From: Sulfurimonas hydrogeniphila
Lineage (GTDB): Bacteria > Campylobacterota > Campylobacteria > Campylobacterales > Sulfurimonadaceae
Assembly (NCBI RefSeq): GCF_009068765.1
Contig: NZ_CP035534.1
Coordinates: 62,001 to 126,000, forward strand
Direction of reading: 5' to 3'
Length of the DNA: 64,000 bases
Shown here: piece after piece, positions 27,305 through 36,025 of the stretch
Position numbering within the stretch: the stretch's first letter is position 1
How the letters are laid out: each line of letters begins with the position of its first letter
Translations under genes and position numbers: made by a program
The notes under the pieces: generated by a model
Told to the model about the DNA's origin: nothing
Databases searched by the model: none
Seen by the model: only the letters and a program-made list of their open reading frames with translations

Positions 27305-29277
27305 AACAACGGCTCCGGTTTTCCAAAATAGTATCCTTGAGAAAAGTCAATTCCAAGCTTTTTGACTATCTGAAAAATGGCTTCATTTTCAATAAACTCT
27401 GCAACAGTTTGCAGTTTCTGCTCTTTTGCGAAAGTAACGATACTTTTTACTGCAGAAAGGGAGTAGGTGCTTGTTTCTATATCGCGTATCAGGCACCCGT
27501 CTATCTTGAGAATATCCGGCTGATACTCTAAAAGTCTTTCAAAGTTGGAATATCCGGCTCCAAAATCATCAATGGCAATTTTCACCCCGTATTGCTTTAT
27601 CTCTGCAATGAATTGTTTGACGGTTTCAAAGTCTTTGATCCGTTCGTCTTCAAGCAACTCAAAAACTATTCTGTGGGCACTCTCTTTGTATTTTTGTAAA
27701 AGGGAGAGAATTTTTTTGCGCATACTCAGCAGTTCAATATCCAGGGCAGAAAGATTGATGGAGATATCTGCCTCACAATGGCGTAAAACAGTAAAAGAGT
27801 GTTCTAAGACGATATTCGTGATTTTGAGATAATAATTACTTCTTTTGGCAGTTTCCAGAAAAAAGTAAGGTGAGAGCACTGTACCGTCTTCTTTGACCAG
27901 CCGCACCAGGGACTCATATTTTTCTATTTTCTGTGTGTTGTTGTTGATGATGGGCTGAAAGTAAGAAATAATTTTTGAACTTCGAATGGCATCCTTAATC
28001 ATATGCACTGTTCTTATATTCTCTTGTGCTTTTCTCTGCTCATGGGAGGCAAAATTATTGGCAAGTAAAAAACGCTGCTTCTCTTTTACAAGCTTTTTCA
28101 TGCCGAGTTTTACCGATTCGTAAAGTTTGTCATTTTCATAGGCGAAAGTGAGTAAAATTGCAATATCATACTCAAGATCTTCAAAAGCAATGGTATCATC
28201 GCGGACCTGCTGTTGCAGTGCCTGTAACTCCTGTACAAATAATGTTATATTGTCGGTGTGTTCTTTGGCATCAAGTATAAAAGCATATTCTCCGTTTTGC
28301 AATTGATATATTTTGTCAAAACTGTATTTTTTTGCAAAAGTATTCTGTAGATATATTCGTGCTTTTTGCTCAAGAATATAGAGCGTATTTGTATCATAAA
28401 AATCCTCAAGATCATCATAGTCTTCAAGTTTGATATAAACCAGTAAAGGATCATGGGCATTTTTGAGTTCGTTTTTGAGTTGTTTGAGCGGATGCATAAT
28501 GTCTGTAATATCGTGCCGCAATGAAATATACTCAAGAATGTTTCCCTCTAAATCAAGAATCGGTTTTACTGTTGCATCAAGATAGTAACTTTTTCCGTTT
28601 TTCGTTCTGTTTCTTATGCTGCCTTTCCAAATCTTTTTTTTATTTTTTATGGTATCCCACATTTCTTGAAAAATTGATTTGGGATTGTCCGGGTGGCGTA
28701 TAATGTTGTGATTTTTTCCGATAAGTTCCTCTTTTGTATATCCGGAAATTTCACAAAAAGCATCATTGACATAGGTGATGATGCCTGCTGTATCTGTTTT
28801 GGAAACGATAGCGCTGTTGTTTGTTGCTTCTTGATACTCTTTGAGGAGATGAAGATTCTGTTTGGCCTGCAGTGCATATTTGTATCTTTGTGTTACCTGA
28901 AAGATGGTACTGGAGAGCTGTTTCATATCAATGGGTTTTAAAAGGTAACCGTTAATGCCGATTTGTATGCTCTGGAGAAAAAAGTCCTCTTCGTTATGGG
29001 CTGAAAGTATGATAATAGGGACTTCTTTGTTAATGGCTCTTATTTTTTTTGCCATTTCCAGGCCGTTCATGTGGGGCATATTTATATCTGTAATAATGAT
29101 ATCTATAGACTCTTTTTGAAATTTTTCCAAGCCCTCCTGCCCGTTTTGTGCGACAATGATAGTATCGAAAAAATCCTCCAAAAGCATCGTTGTAATCTCT
29201 CTTGCATCAATGTCATCCTCAACATACAAGACTTTTAAACTCTGCGAATACTTAGTGACTTCTTGGATTTCAATCAT
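27301..29277 (-). CDS. REC-PAS-degenerate GGDEF-EAL protein
   Basis: This 658-residue protein carries a receiver domain (ITDINMPHMNG, about residue 61) and a PAS domain (NDAFCEISGYTKEELIGKNH, about residue 172). A GGDEF-like domain follows whose signature is lost (NGEYAF), and then an EAL domain with YESLVRL, IDDFGAGYSNF and IDGCLI. The catalytic glutamate of the EAL motif is kept although the alanine is serine. The likely role is phosphorylation-controlled c-di-GMP breakdown. It is the first gene of the five-gene minus-strand signalling run ending at 21480. Confidence 0.86.
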   Translation of the reverse strand: MIEIQEVTKYSQSLKVLYVEDDIDAREITTMLLEDFFDTIIVAQNGQEGLEKFQKESIDIIITDINMPHMNGLEMAKKIRAINKEVPIIILSAHNEEDFFLQSIQIGINGYLLKPIDMKQLSSTIFQVTQRYKYALQAKQNLHLLKEYQEATNNSAIVSKTDTAGIITYVNDAFCEISGYTKEELIGKNHNIIRHPDNPKSIFQEMWDTIKNKKKIWKGSIRNRTKNGKSYYLDATVKPILDLEGNILEYISLRHDITDIMHPLKQLKNELKNAHDPLLVYIKLEDYDDLEDFYDTNTLYILEQKARIYLQNTFAKKYSFDKIYQLQNGEYAFILDAKEHTDNITLFVQELQALQQQVRDDTIAFEDLEYDIAILLTFAYENDKLYESVKLGMKKLVKEKQRFLLANNFASHEQRKAQENIRTVHMIKDAIRSSKIISYFQPIINNNTQKIEKYESLVRLVKEDGTVLSPYFFLETAKRSNYYLKITNIVLEHSFTVLRHCEADISINLSALDIELLSMRKKILSLLQKYKESAHRIVFELLEDERIKDFETVKQFIAEIKQYGVKIAIDDFGAGYSNFERLLEYQPDILKIDGCLIRDIETSTYSLSAVKSIVTFAKEQKLQTVAEFIENEAIFQIVKKLGIDFSQGYYFGKPEPLL

Positions 29278-29373
29278 AACAACACCCTTTAAAACAGATT
29301 TATAATTTTAAAATACAAATCTAAGCAAAATTACACTAAAATCTGTTAAATCTGTATTTAACTGGGAAAACAC

Positions 29374-30033
29374 ATGCAAAAGGGCAAAATATTACTTGTA
29401 GAAGATGATGAACTCTCTTCGGAACTTATTTTCGAATATTTGAGTGACTGCGGGTTTTTTGTTGAGGCTGTATTTACGGCGACTGATGGTGTGGCAAAAG
29501 TAAAAAATGAGCCGTTTGATCTTGTATTACTTGATATAAATCTGCCTGATTTTGACGGGTTTGAAGTCTTGAAAAGTCTTAAAAATCACTCTTCTGTGCC
29601 GATTATTGTGACAAGTGCCTACAGTGATACACAGAAAAAACTTTTGGCTTTTAGATACGGAGCGAGTGACTATATGACAAAACCTTTGGATCTTGAAGAA
29701 CTTGAGGCTAGAATATGGCTACAGCTTGGAAAAAACAGTGCGATTAAAACAGAAGACGAAAAAAAAATCTTTGAAATAAAAAACAATCATGTCTATTTTC
29801 AACAAAAACAGCTTGATCTGACGACTATTGAGTTTGAACTCCTCTCCTTGCTTATCAAAAACAAAAACAGTGTTATGCAGAGGGAAAAACTTGTCAATGC
29901 CCTCTCCTCTATCAGTTCGCACCGTTCTTTGGATAACCATATAAAAAATATTCGTAAAAAAATAGGCGATACCGGAACAAAAGCCCAGTATCTTAAAACG
30001 GAGTACGGTGTTGGCTATAAATTGACATTTTAG
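29374..30033 (+). CDS. OmpR-family response regulator without adjacent kinase
   Basis: This 219-residue regulator has a receiver domain (EDDELSS, phospho-aspartate in LVLLDINLPDFDG, lysine in TKPLDLEEL) and a winged-helix output domain ending in TEYGVGYKLTF. It is divergent from the five-gene signalling run, so one of those kinases may be its partner. The DNA-binding helix region reads HRSLDNHIKNIRKKIG, the usual OmpR/PhoB arrangement. Its target genes cannot be inferred from position. Confidence 0.9.
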   Translation: MQKGKILLVEDDELSSELIFEYLSDCGFFVEAVFTATDGVAKVKNEPFDLVLLDINLPDFDGFEVLKSLKNHSSVPIIVTSAYSDTQKKLLAFRYGASDYMTKPLDLEELEARIWLQLGKNSAIKTEDEKKIFEIKNNHVYFQQKQLDLTTIEFELLSLLIKNKNSVMQREKLVNALSSISSHRSLDNHIKNIRKKIGDTGTKAQYLKTEYGVGYKLTF

Positions 30034-30060
30034 CTATAATTACAAAAAAGAAACTACTCA

Positions 30061-31419
30061 ATGAACTTTACTACACTTCCGCTTTCTCCAAAAATGCTTC
30101 AGACTATAGAATCACTCGGTTACACACAGATGACTGCCATTCAGGCTCAGGCACTTCCTGCTGTATTGGAAGGACGTGATGTTATTGCACAGGCTAAAAC
30201 AGGCAGCGGGAAAACAGCTGCTTTTGGTATAGGACTGTTGCATCATCTGGATGTGAAAAAGTTTCGTGTGCAGTCTTTGGTATTGTGCCCGACCCGTGAA
30301 CTTGCCGATCAGGTTGCCAAAGAGCTGCGCCGTCTTGCACGGTTTCAGCATAATATTAAAATTTTGATGCTCACAGGAGGAGAGTCTTTTGGCAGACAGC
30401 TTGGCTCTTTGGCACATCAGGCACATGTTGTCGTGGGAACACCCGGGCGTGTTTTAAAGCACTTGCAAAAAGAGAGTCTGGATCTGAGCAATCTCAAGAC
30501 TCTTGTTTTTGATGAAGCAGACAGAATGCTTGATATGGGGTTTATAGAAGAGATAGATGCTGTGCTTTCTTTTGTGCCCAAGCAAAGACAGACGCTGCTT
30601 TTTTCCGCCACTTATGATGATGAAATTTTAGCAATCAGCAAAAAACTTCAAAGCAATGCTTTACATGTAAAGACAACAGCACAGGAAATAGAAAATAAAA
30701 TAAAGCAGGAGTTTTATCAAACAGAGCATAAAACAGAAACACTCATTCGTATATTTTCTACCTATAAACCGCAAAATGTAATCGTCTTTACAAATACAAA
30801 AGTTGAAGCAAAAGAGCTTGCAGAGTCTTTGGTGCGGAACAAAATAGACGCACTGGCAATTCACGGCGATTTGGAACAGTATGAAAGAAATGACGTGCTG
30901 GTACAGTTTGCCAACAAATCCTGTCCCGTTTTGGTGGCAACTGATGTGGCAGCCCGCGGGCTTGACATAAAAGAGCTAAGCATGGTTGTCAATTATGACC
31001 TGCCCCATACCCAAGAAACATATACGCACCGTATAGGACGTACCGCAAGGGCAGGGGCAGAGGGCATTGCAATTACGTTGTATAACGAGTATGAGGCACA
31101 AAAGCTTGAACCATATGAAAATGATGAAAAACATCAATTTTTAGATGTCTCTGTGCTTAAAAAAGAGCAGGGTTTTGAAATGAAACCAGAGTTCGTGACT
31201 TTGGTCATAGAAGGCGGCAAAAAGGATAAAATCCGTGCCGGTGATATACTCGGAGCCTTAACAGGTGATGCCGGACTGCAGGGAAAAAGCATCGGTAAAA
31301 TTGATTTGTACGACAGACAAAGTTATGTGGCAATTGAAAATTCTTTGATAGACGAAGCGCACAAAAAGCTCAAAAACGGAAAAATCAAAAACAGAAAATT
31401 CAGCGTCTGGGTGCTTTAG
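30061..31419 (+). CDS. dbpA: DEAD-box RNA helicase DbpA
   Basis: DbpA is an ATP-dependent RNA helicase acting on 23S rRNA in 50S subunit assembly. The 452-residue protein has the Q motif (MTAIQAQALP), Walker A (AKTGSGKTAAFG), DEAD (VFDEADRMLDMG), SAT (LFSATYDDE) and HRIGRTARAG. The C-terminal domain beginning PEFVTLVIEGGKKDKIR and ending IKNRKFSVWVL is the DbpA-specific RNA-binding domain. The start is 27 bp after the regulator gene. Its stop overlaps the convergent ABC-F gene by 4 bp. Confidence 0.92.
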   Translation: MNFTTLPLSPKMLQTIESLGYTQMTAIQAQALPAVLEGRDVIAQAKTGSGKTAAFGIGLLHHLDVKKFRVQSLVLCPTRELADQVAKELRRLARFQHNIKILMLTGGESFGRQLGSLAHQAHVVVGTPGRVLKHLQKESLDLSNLKTLVFDEADRMLDMGFIEEIDAVLSFVPKQRQTLLFSATYDDEILAISKKLQSNALHVKTTAQEIENKIKQEFYQTEHKTETLIRIFSTYKPQNVIVFTNTKVEAKELAESLVRNKIDALAIHGDLEQYERNDVLVQFANKSCPVLVATDVAARGLDIKELSMVVNYDLPHTQETYTHRIGRTARAGAEGIAITLYNEYEAQKLEPYENDEKHQFLDVSVLKKEQGFEMKPEFVTLVIEGGKKDKIRAGDILGALTGDAGLQGKSIGKIDLYDRQSYVAIENSLIDEAHKKLKNGKIKNRKFSVWVL

Positions 31420-33248
31420 CTTACTTCTTCTATCTTTAAAGTATACTCTTCTAAAATTGTATCAAGTTTGGTTTGTTCTTCTTCAAGTTTTTCAAACATC
31501 TCTTCTACCTGCTTTTCCATCTCCGAAACAGTTTTTGAAAGTTCCATGAGCGTGGCGCTGTCACCTGCATTGGATGCTTCTATAAGCTCTTCATGTTTAC
31601 ATGTAAGTGTATCTTCAAGTTCCATTATTGTGTTTTCGAGATTTTCGACTTGTTTCTTGAGCGGGGAAGCAAGTTTGTTCCGCTCCCGTATAAGTTCGGC
31701 ACGCAGTTTTTTGTTTTCTTTGTGATTTGATTTTGGTACTGTTTTCGTTTTTTCTTCCTGCTCTTCCTCATCCCAGCCGATTTTTTCTAAAAAGTCGTCG
31801 TACCCGCCGTCAAAATATTCAGCGCCATCTTTTGCAAAGATGATGAGTCGGTCACATACACGGCGCAGTAACTCTTCGGAGTGGGTCACAATGATGCTTG
31901 AGCCTTCAAACGCATTGATGGCATTTGTAAGGGCTTCAATACTTTGCATATCAAGGTGGTTTGTCGGTTCATCCAAAAGCAGGAGATTGACATCTTTGGC
32001 AATTATCTGTCCCAGCATTACGCGGCTTTTTTCTCCGCCTGAAAGCAGGGAGATTTTTTTCTCGGCGTGTTCACCGCTAAAGAGCATCGCCCCGCAGATA
32101 CTTCTGACTTTTGCTTCACTTAAGTTTACATTGGCATTGTAGATTTCATCCATGACGGTATTGTCAGGGTTTAAATGGGCGATGTTTGTCTGTCCAAAGT
32201 GGGCAGCTTCAGTTGCGGTGTTGCAGATAACCTCCCCGCTGTTTTGTTTGAGTTCCCCTGCAATGGTGTTTAAAAGGGTTGATTTCCCTTTGCCGTTTTT
32301 TCCGATGATGCCCAGGGTTTCGCCTTTTGCAAGTGTGAAGCTGATATCTTTAAAAAGTATTTTATCTGCTGTGTAGCCAAAGCTTAAATTTTTGACATCA
32401 AGCAATACTTTGGCAGGCGTATCTTTGTAATTAAATCGAAATGCAAGCGAGGCATCCGTGTTTAAATCTTCAAGCCTGTCCATCTTTTGCAGCTGTTTTA
32501 CTTTGGACTGTGCAAGCGAGGCCGTAGAGGCACGTGCTTTGTTTTTGGCGATGAACTCTTCAAGCTCTTTTACTTTTCTGTCCTGAGAGAGCTTTTGTTT
32601 CTGGTGCAGTTCGTCATCGCTTGCAAGCTGGGCATAAAACTTGTGTGTATTTCCCTCGACAAGTCTGATGTTTTTTCGTACAATGCCTGCGGTATGTGTG
32701 CATACTCCGTCCATGAAATTTCTGTCATGGGTAATAAGGATAACCTCTCCCTCAAAACTTCTTAAAAATGTCTGCAACCAGCGCAGCGAGACAATATCGA
32801 GATAGTTTGTCGGTTCGTCCAGAAGCAGTAAATTTGGCTCAGTGACCAAAAGTTTTGCGAGATTGATGCGTATCTGGTAACCGCCAGAGAAAGAGAGCGG
32901 GTCTTTTTGCAAATCCTCTGCAGTAAATCCAAGCCCGAAAAGGATTTTTTCCACTCTGTAGGTATCATACTGCATCTCTTCGCCAAGAGCGAGTGCCGCT
33001 TCTTCTCCCAGTGTTTTTTCACTGAAACTCAAGTGTTGTTTGAGTATGCCGATACGGTAGTTTTTTGGCAGGAGAATCTCACCCTCATCGGCTTCTTCCT
33101 CACCGGTAATTATTTTAAAAAGGGTCGATTTCCCGCTGCCGTTACGTCCTACAAGCCCGAGACGGTTGCCGGAGTTGAGTTTGAGGCTGAGGTTTGAAAA
33201 AAGTTCTTGGGTGGTAAAAGATTTTGAAATATTTGTTAATTGAATCAT
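31416..33248 (-). CDS. ABC-F family ATPase
   Basis: This 610-residue soluble protein has two ABC ATPase domains and no membrane part, as in the ABC-F translation factors (Uup, EttA, YheS, YbiT groups). Domain one has GRNGSGKSTL and the signature LSFSGGYQIRINLAKLL. Domain two has GKNGKGKSTL and LLSGGEKSRVMLGQ. Between them is the P-site tRNA-interacting linker (about residues 210-270). The C-terminal about 90 residues form a charged coiled coil. It most likely acts on stalled or assembling ribosomes; which subgroup it belongs to is not certain. Confidence 0.9.
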   Translation of the reverse strand: MIQLTNISKSFTTQELFSNLSLKLNSGNRLGLVGRNGSGKSTLFKIITGEEEADEGEILLPKNYRIGILKQHLSFSEKTLGEEAALALGEEMQYDTYRVEKILFGLGFTAEDLQKDPLSFSGGYQIRINLAKLLVTEPNLLLLDEPTNYLDIVSLRWLQTFLRSFEGEVILITHDRNFMDGVCTHTAGIVRKNIRLVEGNTHKFYAQLASDDELHQKQKLSQDRKVKELEEFIAKNKARASTASLAQSKVKQLQKMDRLEDLNTDASLAFRFNYKDTPAKVLLDVKNLSFGYTADKILFKDISFTLAKGETLGIIGKNGKGKSTLLNTIAGELKQNSGEVICNTATEAAHFGQTNIAHLNPDNTVMDEIYNANVNLSEAKVRSICGAMLFSGEHAEKKISLLSGGEKSRVMLGQIIAKDVNLLLLDEPTNHLDMQSIEALTNAINAFEGSSIIVTHSEELLRRVCDRLIIFAKDGAEYFDGGYDDFLEKIGWDEEEQEEKTKTVPKSNHKENKKLRAELIRERNKLASPLKKQVENLENTIMELEDTLTCKHEELIEASNAGDSATLMELSKTVSEMEKQVEEMFEKLEEEQTKLDTILEEYTLKIEEVS

Positions 33249-33329
33249 AAAGGTATTTTACACTCTTGTCTATTAAATTTTTACATGCTTTGTGCTATAA
33301 TTGGGAAAAACAGCTTAAGAGAGGACGAT

Positions 33330-33557
33330 ATGAATATTGCGCAGTATACATTCCAGTCACCTTATCCGAGTCCTGTTCAGGTTGGGAGACTGGATCCGAG
33401 TTCACTCAAAGATTCCTCTTCATCACAAAGTGATACATCCTCATTGCTCAAGGCGAGCAATGAAACTTTGCAAAAAGCACAGGTTTTGGAGACATCGTTG
33501 AAGAGTGAAGTAAAGCCGAGCGTTACTCAGTCAAAGTCGTTGGATATTTACGCGTAA
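33330..33557 (+). CDS. Small serine-rich hypothetical protein
   Basis: I do not recognise this 75-residue protein, which begins MNIAQYTFQSPYPSPVQVG and is rich in serine and lysine, so probably largely unstructured. The frame is open from 33240, but the ATG at 33330 has GAGAGGA 4-5 nt before it, and a TATAAT hexamer lies at about 33295 in the gap. It is divergent from the ABC-F gene and convergent with the hydrolase gene. Confidence 0.55.
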   Translation: MNIAQYTFQSPYPSPVQVGRLDPSSLKDSSSSQSDTSSLLKASNETLQKAQVLETSLKSEVKPSVTQSKSLDIYA

Positions 33558-33562
33558 GAGAG

Positions 33563-34102
33563 CTATAAAACAGTTTGCAGCTCTTTGCGCATCCATTCCC
33601 ATTTTCCATATCCGCTGTCTGTATTGATATGCCCTGCATTGTTGAGTATTTTTATCTTTACATGTAAAGTTTTCTGTAATTCTTTTGCTTCATCCAGACT
33701 CATATAAGGGTCATTTGTAGAGGCAATAAGCAGGGTCTCTTTTGCAAACAGCTGAGCCGGTGTCGATACCGGAAAAAATTCCTCAAGTTCTTTTATCTTA
33801 CATGTAAGACTCGGCGGTGCGACAAGGTACAATTTCTCTATTTCGGGTATTTTTTTTGTATTGCACAGATGAAACCATAAGGTATTTGCGAGCGAGTGGC
33901 AGATGACGATATCTGGTTTGAAATCTGCAAGAGCAGATTCAAGCTCCTGCATCCAGACAGCAAGTTTTGGCGTATCAAAATTTGAAAACTTTAAAAAATT
34001 GACACAGCCGTATTCTTTGGCAGTCTCTCCCGCAAGCCAGCTTTGCCAGTGCGGATAATCGCTTCCTCCCCAGCCATGCAGCAGCAATACTTTCTTGGCC
34101 AT
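33563..34102 (-). CDS. RBBP9/YdeN-family alpha/beta hydrolase
   Basis: This 179-residue protein is a small serine hydrolase of the RBBP9/YdeN type. The oxyanion-hole region reads LLHGWGGSDYPHWQSWL, the nucleophile is the serine in ICHSLANTL (about residue 70), and the aspartate and histidine are in STNDPYMS (about residue 129) and NNAGHINTDSG (about residue 156). The substrate is unknown. Its start lies 2 bp after the stop of the DUF234-type gene, so the two are probably co-transcribed. Confidence 0.8.
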   Translation of the reverse strand: MAKKVLLLHGWGGSDYPHWQSWLAGETAKEYGCVNFLKFSNFDTPKLAVWMQELESALADFKPDIVICHSLANTLWFHLCNTKKIPEIEKLYLVAPPSLTCKIKELEEFFPVSTPAQLFAKETLLIASTNDPYMSLDEAKELQKTLHVKIKILNNAGHINTDSGYGKWEWMRKELQTVL

Positions 34103-34104
34103 GA

Positions 34105-34989
34105 CTATTCTACCAGTCTGGCAAAGTTTTTCAGTGTTAACAGACGCAGATTTTGTCCTTTCAAAGCTTTAAGTTCACTGGAAAAACCCTTTTTTGAGAC
34201 AATGACAAATATATCTGCATGAATGCCTGCTTTTTTTGCAAGCTCCTGCAGGCGAGTAAGTTCACTCTTTTTGATTTTTGTATTTGTATATTTTGTACTG
34301 CCGACAACTGTCTTGCCTGATTCTGTTTTGGCAAAGATGTCAAACTCTGCTTCTTTATCCCAGTAGCCTGAAATCTCTTCAACAGGGTCCTCTTTTGCAA
34401 AAATATCTTTGAGAAGCTCATGGGAGAGCTGGGTAAAAATCAGATTGGCAAACTCCGCTTCTCTGTTTTGCCAGCGTTTTTTAACTTCGCTGTAGTCGCC
34501 GTCACGAATCCCTTTAAAAAGCGGAGAGACGAATGCAAACCAAAAACGTAAAAATGGTGTTGTAAAGTAGAGTTTGTTGTCAAGTTTTTCATCATTTTCC
34601 CAGGAGGTAAACTCTTTTTTGGGCTTTTGGACACGTATAATCCCTCTTGCTGCAAGCTCCTCTACTGCTTTGTCTCCGACTTCTTTTTCAAGTTTTGCCC
34701 GCTTGTAGCTTGCATGTGTTTTGCCGTCACCCATGGCAATGGCACTCAAAAGTGCATGATACAGCGGGGCTCCACCCGTAATCTCACTGATATCATTGCG
34801 AATGTAGTGATAGTCTTTGAGTATGAGTTTCTCTATAAGCTCATAGGAAGGCTTTGATGTATCTATCTCGCCCCATCCTACACCGCCGAAGATTGCAAAT
34901 TTTTCCAGCAAATCTTCAAAACTCTTGCCTGGATGCTCTTTGTAAAATATTTTGAATGCTTCTTTGAGTGTCTGTTTTTCTGAAATCAC
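34105..34989 (-). CDS. DUF234-type protein
   Basis: This 294-residue protein resembles the C-terminal half of archaeal-type ATPases of the DUF234 group. A helix-turn-helix-like middle region (VEELAARGIIRVQKPKK) is followed by a PD-(D/E)XK-like segment with EEISGYWDKEAEFDIFAKTESGKTVVGSTK split across strands. The ATPase domain itself is missing, so this is either a stand-alone family form or a truncated relative. A nuclease role is possible but unproven. It is divergent from the Cys-rich peptide gene. Confidence 0.55.
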   Translation of the reverse strand: MISEKQTLKEAFKIFYKEHPGKSFEDLLEKFAIFGGVGWGEIDTSKPSYELIEKLILKDYHYIRNDISEITGGAPLYHALLSAIAMGDGKTHASYKRAKLEKEVGDKAVEELAARGIIRVQKPKKEFTSWENDEKLDNKLYFTTPFLRFWFAFVSPLFKGIRDGDYSEVKKRWQNREAEFANLIFTQLSHELLKDIFAKEDPVEEISGYWDKEAEFDIFAKTESGKTVVGSTKYTNTKIKKSELTRLQELAKKAGIHADIFVIVSKKGFSSELKALKGQNLRLLTLKNFARLVE

Positions 34990-35029
34990 AGCGAATGCCT
35001 TTTTTTATAAAATTATACACTAAATAATC

Positions 35030-35063
35030 ACTACACAGATACTACACATTTAAAATGTATAAT
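35030..35063 (+). promoter_or_regulatory. Copper-regulon promoter, site A
   Basis: Direct repeats ACTACACA (35030-35037) and ACTACACA (35041-35048) are 11 bp apart, and a TATAAT hexamer (35058-35063) begins 9 nt after the second. It lies upstream of the Cys-rich peptide gene at 35135. The same geometry recurs at seven other promoters in the window. Confidence 0.75.
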
Positions 35064-35134
35064 TTTTTAATGTAATAATTGTAATATATTTTATGCTACA
35101 ATTGTTCTAACTTAAAATATCAAAGGATAACAAT

Positions 35135-35419
35135 ATGAACAGGTTAAATCTTACAGCTTTACTTTTGGGCGCGGCTCTTTTTACAGGACTCGGTGCAGTT
35201 TCACTGAGTGCAGGCGATATGAAATGCGGTGCAGGAAAATGCGGATCTTCAATGGACAAGCCAATGAAAAAAGAGGGTGATTCCAAATGCGGTGCCGGTA
35301 TGAAAAAAGCGGGCATGAAATGCGGTGCTGCCATGAAAGAGATGAAAGAAAAGAAAGAGATGCAGGAAAAGAAAAAAGGCGGTATGAAGTGCGGCAAAGG
35401 AAAGTGCGGCGCTAACTAG
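35135..35419 (+). CDS. Exported cysteine-rich KCGxGKCG peptide (bufferin/HvfA-like)
   Basis: This 94-residue protein has a signal peptide (TALLLGAALFTGLGAVSLSAG) and then a lysine- and methionine-rich mature part in which all six cysteines sit in KCG triplets: MKCGAGKCG, SKCGAG, MKCGAA and MKCGKGKCG. The pattern resembles the copper-binding HvfA/bufferin peptides, whose cysteines are modified by a DUF692 enzyme. No DUF692 gene is in this window, so modification is uncertain. It has its own tandem-repeat promoter (site A), an AAGGAT ribosome-binding site, and a strong hairpin just after the stop. A DoxX gene follows. Copper binding in the periplasm is the best inference. Confidence 0.8.
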   Translation: MNRLNLTALLLGAALFTGLGAVSLSAGDMKCGAGKCGSSMDKPMKKEGDSKCGAGMKKAGMKCGAAMKEMKEKKEMQEKKKGGMKCGKGKCGAN

Positions 35420-35429
35420 CGGGCATTTT

Positions 35430-35452
35430 ATAACAGAGGCCTCCTCTGTTAT
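35430..35452 (+). terminator. Strong hairpin after the Cys-rich peptide gene
   Basis: ATAACAGAGG (35430-35439) pairs perfectly with CCTCTGTTAT (35443-35452) around a 3-nt loop. There is no T-run after it, so it may cap and stabilise a short mRNA rather than terminate efficiently. Confidence 0.55.
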
Positions 35453-35521
35453 ATGAATATTATCGTATACGCTCTTGCATAAAAACACGCTCTCTTCCAA
35501 AAAACATTAAATTTTCCTGAT

Positions 35522-35555
35522 TATACACACTTATTACACACAAAAGCAGTAAAAT
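35522..35555 (+). promoter_or_regulatory. Copper-regulon promoter, site B
   Basis: TATACACA (35522-35529) and ATTACACA (35533-35540) are direct repeats 11 bp apart. A -10 hexamer TAAAAT (35550-35555) starts 9 nt later. It precedes the DoxX gene at 35582. Confidence 0.72.
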
Positions 35556-35581
35556 TTTTCATACAACTTAAGGAGTTTGTT

Positions 35582-36022
35582 ATGAATTTGAAAAAGGTAT
35601 ATCTTGAGTTTTCACGTTTAGGAGAATATCTGCAGCCGTTAAGTCTGCTTTTTGCAAGACTCTTGGTAGCATACGGTTTTTATGAACCGGCAATGATGAA
35701 ATGGAATGATATGAAGTCTGTTGCAGAGTGGTTTGGCTCAATGGGTATTCCGTTTCCGACACTGAATGCCTACATGGCCGCCAGTACAGAAATAACAGGG
35801 GTTGTGTTGTTGACATTAGGATTTTTTACGAGACTCATTTCTATTCCTTTGATTATCATAATGATTGTGGCCATAGTCACTGTCCATCTGCATAACGGCT
35901 TTGCAGCAGGTGATAACGGTTTTGAAATCCCACTCTATTATATGGCATTTTTATTTCTTTTCTTATCTTTTGGTGCAGGAAAATTTTCATTGGACAGACT
36001 TGTTTTTGGAGAAAAAAATTAA
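35582..36022 (+). CDS. DoxX-family membrane protein (HvfX-like)
   Basis: This 146-residue protein has four membrane helices and the DoxX family pattern (LSLLFARLLVAYGFYEPAMMKW at the first helix, EITGVVLLTLGFFTRL in the middle). Related DoxX proteins called HvfX accompany copper-binding cysteine-rich peptides in other bacteria, which fits the neighbour at 35135. Their biochemical role is unclear; a quinone-linked redox function has been suggested for DoxX proteins. AAGGAG lies 6 nt before the ATG. The next gene begins 3 bp after its stop, so the two form an operon under site B. Confidence 0.8.
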   Translation: MNLKKVYLEFSRLGEYLQPLSLLFARLLVAYGFYEPAMMKWNDMKSVAEWFGSMGIPFPTLNAYMAASTEITGVVLLTLGFFTRLISIPLIIIMIVAIVTVHLHNGFAAGDNGFEIPLYYMAFLFLFLSFGAGKFSLDRLVFGEKN

Positions 36023-36025
36023 ACA

